Part shown: in pieces, positions 38,201 to 42,799 of the stretch
Position numbering within the stretch: the stretch's first letter is position 1
How the letters are laid out: each line of letters begins with the position of its first letter
From: Incurvaria masculella
Taxonomy: Eukaryota; Arthropoda; Insecta; Lepidoptera; Incurvariidae
Direction: 5' to 3'
DNA length: 64,000 nt
Assembly: GCA_946894095.1 (NCBI GenBank)
Contig: OX335656.1
Location: forward strand, 77,001 to 141,000
Made by a program: the position numbers and the translations under genes
The notes under the pieces: generated by a model
Seen by the model: only the letters and a program-made list of their open reading frames with translations
Told to the model about the DNA's origin: nothing
Databases searched by the model: none

Positions 38201-41134
38201 AGTTGTCACCTAAATTGGCGTTTACGGCAAACCGATCGACTGGCGTTTTCAAATGTATGGAGAAATTAAATTATGGGACGTTAATCGAACTAACATTTGC
38301 GAGTCCGAGCTTGATTTGACAGCTTACTCAACGTTGCCGTAAATACGTCGACGTTGCCGTTTACGTCGACGCCGCGTTTTCATACACATCTGAAGTCCGA
38401 GTTTGACTTTGACAGCTTGAAGAAGTAAACCACAGAATATCTAGTAAAATCTTGTATGGAGTTGAGGGAAAACGCTTGTTGATTGGTTTGCCGTAAACGC
38501 CAATTTAGGTGAGAACTCAGACTGACTGACTTTCAAAATTTTACGATTTAGTAGGTATGCAGATTACAGTATTTAACGGGATAGAAGGATAATGAAACGC
38601 GTACTTGTCAACTGATCAGAAGCAACTGGTTTTTTATTACACGACGGGTAGGTATCGAAAACCATGCGCGCTCACGCATACACACACATATATACTACGA
38701 TTATAGAAATGTTCGTCATTTCTTACTATAACTGGTTATGGTGCTGTCTCTACAACAAACACAAAAACAACATCTTATTTATTCATTAACTTATTTATTT
38801 GTTTTCACCGTATTGGTTCTGTAGGAAGACATAATATTTCTTACTATAATAATTTTTCAATTAGGTGTATTATGCCACTACCCGTATCATTATGTTTATT
38901 TTCATAAATACATTGATACACAATATATTTTAGCTAAAATAATAATCCGATGCGCTGCGCCATCTATTGCATAATAGTGATAATATGTTGTGTTTGTTTT
39001 CTCGAATTGCACGTTTCTATCGAATAAACACTTTTTATGCTTTTTAGTTAGTTGACCGCATATATATTTTATTTATATATATTTCGAAATCTAGACACAG
39101 CCAATAAAACCAAATGAGTATTTTGTGCCGATACACCAAGTTGTTTCCGTAAGTTTTTTCTAACTCTTGAATACACACATCACTGCGGATTCTGGAGGCA
39201 AAATAAGCACATTACCATTTTTTTTCTCTATTCTTAAATAAATATCTCAGTTCATATACAATTTCATGTAACAATTTTATGTATTTAATGGATACGACAT
39301 TACCATTATCCCATTAATTTGAGTTTCAGCGATATCTACATTTAAAGCATTGTAATCAGATTTTGAAAATAATCTGAAAAAGTATTGGTCGTGACATTCG
39401 TCGGAAGCAGGACTTGAACTTGACCTGATATTCCTGAGCTATCCTGACAATTGTCGGGATAGCTCAGTTGGTTTAGAGCAGTGGACATGTAATCCAAAGG
39501 TCGCAGGTTCAAGTCCTGCTTCCGACGAATGTCACGACCAATACTTTTTCAGATTATTTTTAAAATCTGATTACAATGCTTCAAATGTAGATGTCGCTGA
39601 AACTCAAATTAAATTCCATGTAACTTCGATACGAAGTGCTTGAACTAGCAATATGCTTATTTTATCCTTCAGAATAACTCTCTAAGGTGGTTTGCCCGCT
39701 AAAATAAGCTAGAAAATCTAAGAATAACCTGCAACCGATTATAACATTAAAAAAAAAACTGGAACGCTATGCGGCGCGAACCACGAACCTCTGGCTCAGG
39801 AAGCGATGCCCAGCGCGCTGCAGTAAACAAGAATCTTGTAATTGCGAAAATAGTAATCACTTAAGTAAATGCATCAATGAGACTATAGATGCATCTGCTG
39901 ACGTTTCTATGAGTTTACAGCGTCTGAAATGTATCAATTCCGATTCACCTTAGTCAAAACAATTTAACTATGGTATTTCGATCCAAAAACACTTAAATTA
40001 GTGACGATTTTCTAGCCCATGCAAACTTTGCGATGTCCTTTGAGGTGAACTACTACAATTAACGTCATTTGTTCCATGTTTGTTGTTTTGTTTCCGTAAG
40101 CGCATACACAAACGGTCCGAATCGTTTGTAATGCTTACTGCTTTAAGCTTGCAATCTGATTCGGGATGCTTGTATACGCTTTTCGGAACGCACAGTAAGT
40201 TGTAGTGCTTTTCTTTTCTTTTCGCTTTTTATTTAGTAAACGAATGCCATGAAATGTTCTTGTAAACTTCGTTTGTTGCTTACTAAAAAATTCGATGACT
40301 TAGTTAGGTTCATCACTAGGCGATACTTGGTACGCGTGTGCTCACGTATTATTCATCTTATTATTGAAAATGAGGAAACGAATGCCACAAAAGTAGTTTC
40401 ATCCTTCTTTAAACTGGCCCCGCGTCAACCATCCGTAGGGTTGTCTGGTCTGTGAGGTAGTTAATCAGTAGAGTAAAAATAAAAACTTTAGGCAGTTTTG
40501 CCAAAATGTTTACTGAAATCAACCTACACGGACAATTTTTGAGGCAATTTATTGCTGGGCAATTGCTGCCAAGCATAGTGGTGCAATAAATGGAGCAACA
40601 GAGCAACCCCAAGCGTTGCCCACAAGTGGCCCATTGAGTTGCCCCATAGAGTTGCCCCATATCTCTGTTTTTAAATTTAAATCGTCGTTAAATTAAAGTC
40701 GTAAAAAAACTATTTGTAGTCAGACATTTTTTTTTATGGAGTATTATTTTTAAAAAAATCAGAAAAGGGCCAATATATTGGCAGTTTTCGAGGCAAAAAG
40801 CCGAGGTTTTCATAGAGATCGTGTTTACATTTTCTGATAGTATATGGTCAGATCTAGCAGCAGGCTTAAGGTTGTCAAAGGTTTACGGGACACCTGTATA
40901 CAGTGAATGTAGCCCAAAAGCTAGTCTATAGAATACATGTCTAGAGACGTGTCTTTATGTACATGTGTGTATGTATGTCTGCAGGTGCAAGAGAAGTACC
41001 TGGAGCAGATTGCGGATCTGTATGAAGACTTTCACGTGACGCGCTTGCCGCTGCTGGAGCGAGAGGTGCGAGGTGCCGCCGCCGTCGCCGCCTTCTCGCA
41101 CCACCTGCTTACCCCTGCTACGACCTCAAACTAG
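2127..41134 (+). CDS. Asna1: Get3/TRC40 (Asna1) ATPase, 7 exons, complete
   Basis: This is the cytosolic ATPase of the GET/TRC pathway, which hands tail-anchored membrane proteins to the ER insertase. Seven exons (2127-2251, 2850-2955, 7667-7852, 15711-15848, 27945-28073, 29637-29807, 40985-41134) join to 1005 nt, or 334 codons plus stop, close to the usual animal length of about 335-350. All introns are GT-AG. Intron 1 is phase 2 and the others are phase 0. The protein has a deviant Walker A loop [10 protein letters not shown] at residues 31-40, switch [15 protein letters not shown] at 60-73, [12 protein letters not shown] at 155-166, and the zinc-binding pair CQLC at 277-280. The start was chosen because [20 protein letters not shown] fits the family N terminus. 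The gene covers 39 kb because its introns are full of transposons and exon-derived repeats. Family identity is near certain; expression is not visible from sequence. Confidence 0.97.
2335..2590 (+). mobile_element. Jockey-like LINE reverse transcriptase fragment
   Basis: Within Get3 intron 1 the + strand encodes pieces of a reverse transcriptase: [18 protein letters not shown], then in another frame [20 protein letters not shown] and LPET. These are RT motifs of Jockey-clade LINEs. A frameshift and stops separate them, so this is a dead 5'- and 3'-truncated relic. Confidence 0.8.
2850..2955 (+). CDS. Asna1: Get3 exon 2 (residues 42-77)
   Basis: The acceptor TGTTTCAG precedes CTGCAGCTTGGC, whose first base completes the split serine codon. 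The exon ends AAATTTTCTAAG before a strong donor GTAAGA. It carries the switch I segment with the catalytic aspartate region. Confidence 0.95.
3106..3222 (-). mobile_element. CR1/Jockey-like LINE fragment, 3' piece
   Basis: Read on the minus strand this encodes [18 protein letters not shown], a C-terminal RT segment resembling RIERIQIKFIKHLNYRCK at 48340-48400. It continues from the piece at 3773-4140 and is separated from it by the TTAA-flanked element at 3223-3772. Confidence 0.65.
3223..3772. mobile_element. TTAA-flanked TIR element (piggyBac-type MITE)
   Basis: The element starts TTAAGGCGGCCCAACCCG and ends CGGGTTGGGCCACCTTAA, giving TIRs of about 18 bp with a TTAA at each edge, the target preference of piggyBac. 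It splits a LINE reading frame whose halves lie on either side. A diverged relative of its right half is at 36358-36575. There is no transposase, so it would be non-autonomous. Confidence 0.65.
3773..4140 (-). mobile_element. CR1/Jockey-like LINE fragment, RT C-terminal region
   Basis: The minus-strand frame includes [39 protein letters not shown] and [18 protein letters not shown], the thumb and post-RT region of a non-LTR reverse transcriptase. There is no catalytic YADD here, so it is 5'-truncated. With 3106-3222 it represents one interrupted copy. Confidence 0.8.
4249..6014 (+). mobile_element. Tc1/mariner-superfamily transposon with TIRs and TA target
   Basis: The left end CAGGTTGACTGGGTAAAGAT and the right end ACCTTTACCCTGTCACCCTG form imperfect inverted repeats of about 28 bp, each bordered by TA, the expected target duplication. 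The element is about 1.77 kb and encloses a broken transposase frame. The GC-rich flanks at 4400-4600 and 5760-5870 are untranslated element sequence. It lies in Get3 intron 2. Confidence 0.85.
4598..5620 (+). pseudogene. Transposase pseudogene, insect Tc1/mariner-like (DDE_3 type)
   Basis: One reading frame runs through the element, interrupted only by two TAG codons (4712-4714 and 5258-5260). It shows an N-terminal helix-turn-helix ([18 protein letters not shown], then [16 protein letters not shown]), a second HTH around [18 protein letters not shown], the first catalytic aspartate in ILFTDES, the second in [14 protein letters not shown], and the third-residue region in [17 protein letters not shown]. 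This matches transposases in insects that pair a DUF4817-type N terminus with a DDE domain. There are no frameshifts, so decay is recent or mild. I assign no function beyond transposition. Confidence 0.85.
6363..6466. mobile_element. Short palindromic MITE, copy 2
   Basis: This is a second member of the family at 359-481. It shares GTATTCAGAGTGAAC at the left, AGCACCGGACTAACCAT inside and CACTCTGAATA at the right. It is about 20 bp shorter and its right end has lost the final bases. Confidence 0.6.
6716..6931. repeat. Diverged tandem duplication, 119-bp period
   Basis: A segment beginning CATGGTGATACTTAGAATGG is repeated 119 bp later as CATGGTGACAGTTAGAATGG. Both copies contain TGCTGTTGACCGTTGA. 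The second copy is partial. No coding function is evident. Confidence 0.6.
6932..7666. other. Get3 intron 2, gene-free part
   Basis: This AT-rich intron sequence holds a short CATA tetranucleotide run near 7076-7092 and no recognised gene or element. It ends at the exon 3 acceptor TTATGCGTAG, which has a weak pyrimidine tract. Confidence 0.5.
7667..7852 (+). CDS. Asna1: Get3 exon 3 (residues 78-139)
   Basis: The exon encodes [20 protein letters not shown] through [13 protein letters not shown], the well conserved block after switch I that enters the client-binding helical subdomain. It ends GCGGAG before the donor GTTCGT. Its last 93 bases plus the next 49 intron bases are the source of the 142-bp array that follows. 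Confidence 0.95.
7759..15497 (+). repeat. 142-bp tandem array derived from Get3 exon 3 and its donor
   Basis: The unit joins 93 bp of exon 3 (31 codons, GGC...GAG) to 49 bp of intron. Counting the exon itself as unit 0 at 7759, further units start at 7901 and every 142 bp to 15285 (53 full copies). A partial copy runs from 15427 to about 15497. Spacing is exactly 142 throughout, with no indels. Two main variants occur: type A (GTCATGCAGGAGATAGTG with GTTCGT donor) and type B (GTCTTGCAGGAGATCGTG with GTACGT donor and ACTAACTATAATCAACTC), plus recombinants. The copies lie within intron 3 and a TGA ends each unit, so read-through would truncate the protein after about 15 extra residues. Confidence 0.97.
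15498..15710 (+). other. End of Get3 intron 3
   Basis: Non-repetitive intron sequence connects the last partial 142-bp unit to the exon 4 acceptor TGGTTTACAG. No other feature is seen. Confidence 0.6.
15711..15848 (+). CDS. Asna1: Get3 exon 4 (residues 140-185)
   Basis: The exon encodes [20 protein letters not shown] and continues through [20 protein letters not shown]. It carries the conserved DTAPTGH switch II region that senses nucleotide. The acceptor is TTTACAG and the donor GTCAGT. Confidence 0.95.
15960..17690 (-). mobile_element. LOA/R1-type LINE, 3' half with RNase H
   Basis: The minus strand encodes, in broken frames, an RT catalytic box [13 protein letters not shown] (near 17630), a post-RT region ([19 protein letters not shown]), a full RNase H domain ([49 protein letters not shown]) and a C-terminal cysteine cluster ([18 protein letters not shown]). 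Frameshifts separate these parts near 17350 and 16340. The 3' end has a short AACT repeat tail (15957-15974) instead of poly(A). An RNase H after the RT points to the R1/LOA/I group. It may be the other half of the element at 24435-27450, which has the complementary 5' part in the same orientation. Confidence 0.85.
17765..17878 (+). CDS. THAP-domain first exon, orphan
   Basis: The frame begins [16 protein letters not shown] and continues [18 protein letters not shown]. The CCVNGC pair followed by a basic stretch and PFFTLPK resembles the first half of a THAP zinc finger (C2CH), a DNA-binding fold of P-element-like transposases and their derivatives. A possible donor GTTTGT follows at 17879. 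The second cysteine-histidine half is absent, and no next exon is recognised before the CR1 element. A GC-rich 5' stretch (17690-17760) precedes the ATG. It may be a transposon remnant or a retrocopy. Confidence 0.45.
17879..18399. other. Gene-free stretch before CR1 3' end
   Basis: The sequence is AT-rich with an AATAAT run near 18025-18045. A short frame at 18078-18269 has a proline-rich segment and no recognisable domain. Some of it may be the downstream part of the THAP-bearing insertion. Confidence 0.4.
18501..21302 (-). pseudogene. CR1 ORF2: endonuclease-reverse transcriptase, one nonsense codon
   Basis: The N-terminal part (21302-20340) is an APE-type endonuclease: [15 protein letters not shown], the glutamate in [17 protein letters not shown] and [12 protein letters not shown]. 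After a TGA at 20337-20339 the same frame continues with RT blocks [61 protein letters not shown] and the catalytic MYADDTQLW. It runs through the post-RT domain to a stop at 18501. The frame is otherwise continuous for about 930 codons. The enzyme would nick target DNA and copy its RNA there. The single stop makes this copy probably inactive. Confidence 0.9.
21827..23058 (-). pseudogene. CR1 ORF1 nucleic-acid chaperone, one nonsense codon
   Basis: The frame opens at [17 protein letters not shown] with paired cysteines and a histidine ([12 protein letters not shown], then CPGC), a PHD-like zinc finger typical of insect CR1 ORF1. A TAG at 22913-22915 interrupts it. The following frame has a heptad-rich coiled coil (about [19 protein letters not shown] to [14 protein letters not shown]) and a basic C-terminal RNA-binding-like region. 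It would coat element RNA. No frameshift was seen. Confidence 0.8.
23341..23822. other. AT-rich spacer in Get3 intron 4
   Basis: No gene or recognised element. GCGCCATCT and AGATGGCG motifs near 23192 and 23315 recur in lepidopteran repeats, so part of this may be CR1 5' UTR. Confidence 0.35.
23823..24084 (+). repeat. Lepidoptera-type dispersed repeat (GGGTTCCGTA family)
   Basis: It begins TTAGGGTTCCGTACCCAAAG, has CTCCGCTGTCCG and TGAAATTTTCACAGA inside, and ends GACTCGCACTTAGCCGGTTTT. I recognise this as a very abundant dispersed repeat of moth and butterfly genomes from memory, without a search. It has no coding potential. Confidence 0.75.
24087..24204 (-). mobile_element. SINE 3'-body fragment
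   Basis: On the minus strand this matches the shared body of the SINEs at 32892-33280 and 47752-48165, including TTGTCCGTGTTTTCC and AGGAAGGTCCTGG. The promoter head and the tail are missing. Confidence 0.7.
24435..25355 (-). pseudogene. LOA-type RT, N-terminal part
   Basis: The 306-codon frame has the RT fingers and palm start: [72 protein letters not shown] and [15 protein letters not shown], which holds the first catalytic aspartate. It is cut off before the second catalytic box. Confidence 0.85.
25258..25893 (-). pseudogene. LOA-type endonuclease domain
   Basis: The frame shows [20 protein letters not shown], the catalytic segment [17 protein letters not shown] and a terminal [17 protein letters not shown], which fit an APE-type LINE endonuclease. 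Its 3' end shifts frame relative to the RT part, so the polyprotein is broken near 25370. Confidence 0.8.
26186..27169 (-). pseudogene. LOA-type ORF1 with 20-residue tandem repeats
   Basis: The upstream frame (27169-26684) contains about five copies of a 20-residue repeat of the form [20 protein letters not shown], coded by a 60-bp DNA repeat. A second frame (26539-26186) has a basic stretch ([19 protein letters not shown]) and a conserved ORF1 C-terminal part ([19 protein letters not shown]). A frameshift near 26540 separates them. It would act as the RNA-binding protein of the LINE. Confidence 0.65.
26750..27010. repeat. 60-bp tandem repeat inside the LOA-type ORF1
   Basis: About four to five units repeat every 60 bp, each with CCACAG and GCACCGGCAGCAGGTGT. 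The unit length is a multiple of three, so the minus-strand frame is kept. A 294-codon frame on the + strand here is a shadow of this composition. Confidence 0.75.
27451..27944 (+). other. End of Get3 intron 4
   Basis: A GTGTATGTG-rich stretch (27400-27520) is followed by sequence that may be LOA 5' UTR up to about 27780, then unique intron. It ends with a TG-rich tract and the exon 5 acceptor GTGCAG. No gene. Confidence 0.5.
27945..28073 (+). CDS. Asna1: Get3 exon 5 (residues 186-228)
   Basis: The exon encodes [20 protein letters not shown] and on to NAQFKDP, the helical client-binding segment, which is less conserved than the ATPase core. The donor is GTAAGT. Confidence 0.93.
28177..28340. 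mobile_element. Inverted-repeat element, about 165 bp
   Basis: The left arm TATGCTGAGATTCTTAAAG is the imperfect inverse of the right arm CTATGAATCTCGGCATTA. The pairing continues inward through CTAAGTCAAAGTATGCC and GCTTTGGCTAAGCC to CCGACTG and CAGTCGG. Almost the whole element folds. It lies in Get3 intron 5. Confidence 0.6.
28341..29282. other. Get3 intron 5, gene-free part
   Basis: AT-rich intron sequence with no recognised gene, RNA or well defined repeat. Confidence 0.4.
29283..29395 (+). mobile_element. SINE 3'-end fragment
   Basis: The sequence GCAATATAAGGAAGGTCCTG, a GTTCCCATGTG segment and GTGGTATTAGCC, ending in an A-rich tail, match the 3' body of the SINE at 32892-33280. The head is missing. 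Confidence 0.7.
29637..29807 (+). CDS. Asna1: Get3 exon 6 (residues 229-285)
   Basis: The exon encodes [20 protein letters not shown] through [10 protein letters not shown]. It holds the two cysteines (277 and 280) that bind zinc across the homodimer. The acceptor is TCTACAG and the donor GTTAGC. Confidence 0.95.
29811..30121 (+). repeat. Three decayed tandem copies of Get3 exon 6
   Basis: Copies begin AGCAGCTTGTCCAG (29811), AGCAGCTTGTCCAG (29925) and AGCAGCTTGCCCAG (30038), matching AGCGGCTCGTCCAG at 29695 in the exon, so the period is 113-116 bp. They include GACACAAG followed by exon-end donor-like GTAAGC or a mutated TTAAGC. They carry indels and stops, so they are old duplicates in intron 6, much more diverged than the exon 3 array. 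Confidence 0.85.
30352..30512 (+). repeat. Dispersed GGTGTCCCG element, left arm, with internal duplication
   Basis: From TACAAGGTGTCCCGTA onward this matches, in inverse orientation, sequence ending at 40898. A stretch of about 105 bp from CCTTCGACAACCTTTGGCC to TATTGGCACTTATC occurs twice. The second copy is split by the Helitron and resumes at 32371-32434. TA dinucleotides border the end, as in Tc1/mariner-derived elements. Confidence 0.6.
30513..32370 (+). mobile_element. Non-autonomous Helitron 1
   Basis: The element starts TCTATACTTCTATACTTA and ends with a hairpin GAGCGGAGCCGGGTACC followed by CAGCTAG, the TC...CTRR arrangement of Helitrons. It sits between host A (30512) and T (32371). 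The uninterrupted target is preserved in the neighbouring duplicate at 30405-30425, so both borders are exact. It has no Rep/helicase frame. The GC-rich centre (30660-31280) has only accidental frames. The last 640 bp are shared with the Helitrons at 52375-55769. Confidence 0.9.
32371..32619 (+). repeat. Continuation of the GGTGTCCCG element after the Helitron
   Basis: Sequence resumes with TATAAATATAAATGTAAACA and follows the same order as the intact copy at 30410-30472, then runs into AT-rich unique sequence before the gypsy LTR. Confidence 0.6.
32620..33329 (+). repeat. Left LTR of the gypsy element, split by insertion
   Basis: LTR sequence at 32620-32691 resumes at about 33283 with GATAACTCACTAGTCCAGTC and ends ATATAACA. 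The 590 bp between contain the 5S-headed SINE and about 200 bp of unassigned sequence. Confidence 0.75.
32892..33280 (+). mobile_element. 5S rRNA-derived SINE
   Basis: The head contains CCGAAGTTAAGCAACG, then CGGTCTGGTCTTGGATGGG and TGACC, which follow 5S rRNA, including its internal pol III control regions (A box AAGTTAAGC and C box TGGATGGGTGACC). The body (CGCCCGGGTTGGTGCC, AATTGTCCGTGTTTTCCG, AGGAAGGTCCTGGCATGG) ends GTGGTATTAGCC and an A-rich tail near 33265-33280. The body is the same as in the tRNA-headed SINE at 47752-48165. The 5' third of 5S is diverged, so this is a retroposon and not a 5S gene. It would depend on a LINE for movement. Confidence 0.85.
33369..34353 (+). pseudogene. 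gypsy gag and protease, frameshifted
   Basis: The first frame (33369-33692) is capsid-like, starting [17 protein letters not shown]. It overlaps a second frame (33673-34353) that continues gag, has a CxxC zinc knuckle ([14 protein letters not shown]) and ends in the protease active site [15 protein letters not shown]. One frameshift near 33690 breaks gag. Confidence 0.8.
34440..35569 (+). pseudogene. gypsy integrase, broken
   Basis: The order is a zinc-binding H2C2 segment (HQYHDG...CQICKE), with TAG at 34671, the catalytic core start ([29 protein letters not shown]), then [14 protein letters not shown] in a shifted frame (35045-35100) and a C-terminal domain (35204-35569). The polymerase region expected between protease and integrase is absent. 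Stops and shifts rule out activity. Confidence 0.8.
35924..36060 (+). repeat. Right LTR of the gypsy element
   Basis: It begins TGTGGATAGTTGTGAAATA, just after the polypurine tract at 35912-35921, and ends TATATAATA. It matches the left LTR apart from scattered substitutions and a GACAACTACTTTC difference. Confidence 0.75.
36096..36356 (-). CDS. Unrecognised 86-codon frame
   Basis: The frame begins [19 protein letters not shown] and contains [17 protein letters not shown]. Residue usage is protein-like (acidic, few low-complexity runs), in contrast to most short frames here. It lies between the gypsy right LTR and a TTAA-type MITE half, so it may be a piece of a transposon protein or a retrocopied exon. 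I do not recognise a family. Confidence 0.25.
   Translation of the reverse strand: MDFKQIESMHPTIDCGERLINEIPVCVAACRASELLWIFRDEGTGEEDAEWVHEAHVDRDTVQALKTSLSIEFPPIMMVKETLNNN
36358..36575. mobile_element. Right half of a TTAA-type MITE (second copy)
   Basis: AAAGTTATTGTATAAAAC, GACCTTATAACTTAGAAAC and TTTTGGATCT follow the order of 3558-3772. The end GGCCCTCCTTAAAAG corresponds to the TTAA terminus. The left half is not recognisable. Confidence 0.65.
36680..37785 (+). mobile_element. CR1/L2-like LINE 3' fragment
   Basis: The + strand encodes the post-RT region: [18 protein letters not shown], then in the 36897-37229 frame [18 protein letters not shown] with conserved [20 protein letters not shown] and NTEWHNFY. 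A 3' UTR of about 530 bp ends in ACTGAATACTGAATACTGAA, a short-repeat tail typical of CR1/L2 instead of poly(A). It is 5'-truncated and frameshifted. Confidence 0.75.
37786..38194. other. Get3 intron 6, gene-free part
   Basis: No gene or repeat recognised between the LINE tail and the MITE at 38195. Confidence 0.4.
38195..38523. mobile_element. TIR element with perfect 27-bp inner repeats
   Basis: GGCGTTTACGGCAAACC at the left and GGTTTGCCGTAAACGCC at the right belong to a 27-bp perfect inverted repeat (38207-38233 and 38485-38511). It extends outward to 39 bp with two mismatches. The core repeats GACGTTGCCGT. The near identity of the arms suggests a young MITE. Confidence 0.75.
39315..39613. 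mobile_element. Inverted repeat (foldback) carrying a tRNA-like sequence
   Basis: The two arms are inverse copies over more than 110 bp: TTAATTTGAGTTTCAGCGA opens the left and TCGCTGAAACTCAAATTAA closes the right, with AGTATTGGTCGTGACATTCG mirrored inside. The axis lies in GACAATTGTC. The right arm contains a full tRNA-like gene (39454-39528). The left arm has its inverse with the anticodon region deleted. The structure is a head-to-head dimer of a tRNA-containing unit. Confidence 0.8.
39454..39528 (+). tRNA. tRNA-Thr(TGT)-like gene or pseudogene
   Basis: The sequence folds as a cloverleaf: acceptor GTCGGGA with TTCCGAC, D arm GCTC...GAGC, T arm GCAGG with loop TTCAAGT and CCTGC, and an intact B box GGTTCAAGTCC. 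The anticodon stem pairs TGGA with TCCA around loop CATGTAA, which reads TGT (Thr). Position 33 is A, not the near-universal U, and the outermost anticodon-stem pair is G-A, so a mobile pseudogene is as likely as a working tRNA. No CCA is encoded. Confidence 0.55.
39614..40744. other. Get3 intron 6, gene-free part
   Basis: No supported gene. A short frame at 40249-40455 is not recognised. GTTGCCCCAT occurs twice near 40640. Confidence 0.4.
40745..40898 (-). repeat. Dispersed GGTGTCCCG element, inverse copy
   Basis: Read on the minus strand it begins TACAGGTGTCCCGTAAACC and continues CCTGCTGCTAGATCTGACCA and GATCTCTATGAAAACC, matching 30352-30472 and 32371-32460. It lies just upstream of Get3 exon 7. 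Confidence 0.7.
40985..41134 (+). CDS. Asna1: Get3 exon 7 (residues 286-334 and stop)
   Basis: The acceptor TGTCTGCAG precedes GTGCAAGAGAAGTACCTGG. The exon encodes [20 protein letters not shown] and [10 protein letters not shown], the conserved C-terminal segment, then an alanine/histidine-rich tail and TAG. It is the source of the array that follows. Confidence 0.95.
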   Translation: MQEKYLEQIADLYEDFHVTRLPLLEREVRGAAAVAAFSHHLLTPATTSN

Positions 41135-42575
41135 CCACCCCCGTCAGGACTCCTACGTGGCTCGCCGGCCACTGTTAGAGGGGGAGGTGCGTGGCTTCGT
41201 CGCCTTCTCACCACTGCCGCGACCAGACTAGCCACCCCCGTCAGGACTCCCACGTGACACGCCAGCCACTGCTGGAGCGGGAGGTGTGTGGCTTCGTCGC
41301 CTTCTCACCACCGCCGCGACCAAACTAGCCACCCCCTCAGGACTCCCACGTGGCGCGCCGGCCACTGTTAGAGCGGGAGGTGCGTGGCTTCGTCGCCTTC
41401 TCACCACTGCCGCGACCAGACTAGCCACCCCCGTCAGGACTCCCACGTGACACGCCAGCCACTGCTGGAGCGGGAGGTGCGTGGCTTCATCGCCTTCTTA
41501 CCACCGCCGCGACCAAACTAGCCATCCCCGTCAGGACTCCCACGTGACACGCCGGCCACTGCTGGAGCGGGAGGTGCGTGGCTTCGTCGCCTTCTCACCA
41601 CCGCCGCGACCAAACTAGCCACCCCCGTCAGGACTCCCACGTGGCGCGCCGGCCACTGTTAGAGCGGGAGGTGCGTGGCTTCGTCGCCTTCTCACCACTG
41701 CCGCGACCAGACTAGCCACCCCCGTCAGGACTCCCACGGGACACGCCGGCCACTACTGGAGCGGGAGGTGCGTGGCTTCGTCGCCTTCTCACCACCGCCG
41801 CGACCAAACTAGCCACCCCTGTCAGGACTCCCACGGGACACGCCGGCCACTACTGGAGCGGGAGGTGCGTGGCTTCGTCGCCTTCTCACCACCGCCGCGA
41901 CCAACCTAGCCACCCCCGTCAGGACTCCCACGTGACACGCCGGCCACTACTGGAGTGGGAGGTGCGTGGCTTAGTCGCTTTCTCACCACCGCCGCGACCA
42001 AACTAGCCACCCCCATCAGGACTCCCACGTGACACGCCGGCCACTACTGGAGCAGGAGGTGCGTGGCTTCGTCGCCTTCTCACCACCGCCGCGACCAAAC
42101 TAGCCACCCCCGTCAGGACTCCCACGTGACCTGCAGGCCACTACTGGAGCGGGAGGTGCGTGGCTTCGTCGCCTTCTCACCACCGCCGCGACCAAACTAG
42201 CCACCCCCGTCAGGACTCCCACGTAACACGCCAGCCACTACTGGAGCGGGAGGTGTGTGGCTTCGTCGCCTTCTCACCACCGCCGCGACCAAACTAGCCA
42301 CCTCCCTCAGGACTCCCACGTGACACGCCGGCCACTACTGGAACGGGAGGTGCTTGGCTTCGTTGCCTTCTCACCACCGCCGCGACCAAACTAGCCACCC
42401 CTGTCAGGACTCCCACGTGGCGCGCCGGCCACCGTTAGAGCGGGAGGTGCGTGGCTTCGTCGCCTTCTCACCACCGCCGCGACCAAACTAGCCACCCCCG
42501 TCAGGACTCCCACGTGTCGCGCCGGCCACTGCTGGAGAGCAAATGCAGGGTGCCGCTACCATCGCCACTTTCTCG
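41135..42575 (+). repeat. 97-bp tandem array derived from Get3 exon 7
   Basis: Fourteen units of 96-97 bp follow the stop codon. Each contains CACGTGACACGCC, CCACTGCTGGAGCGGGAGGT and TTCGTCGCCTTCTCACCACC, and ends in AAACTAG. CTAG positions are 41228, 41325, 41421, 41518, 41615, 41712, 41809, 41906, 42003, 42100, 42197, 42294, 42391 and 42488. A final diverged partial unit ends near 42575. The match to exon 7 codons ([14 protein letters not shown]...SN stop) shows its origin. The array would lie in the 3' UTR. Confidence 0.95.
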
Positions 42576-42721
42576 CTACCATGGCATTTATTCTTGCATG
42601 TGCGATGAGGAAAACATTGAACTATGGTTTTCTTCAGTGACACATCCTTCTAAAAGCTTTAATTTGCACACACTGGTGATTTTATTTAAATATAAGTACA
42701 TGTATATATTGTATTTATATG

Positions 42722-42727
42722 AATAAA
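42722..42727 (+). terminator. Candidate poly(A) signal of Get3
   Basis: AATAAA stands 1.59 kb after the Get3 stop, beyond the terminal repeat array, and is followed by T-rich sequence. It is the first clear signal after the array. If it is used, the array is part of the mRNA. Confidence 0.45.
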
Positions 42728-42799
42728 TATTAATGTAATTGTCATTTTCGTTTTTTTATTTAATTTTTTTGTCATAACAATTACTCCTAAGTTTCTATT

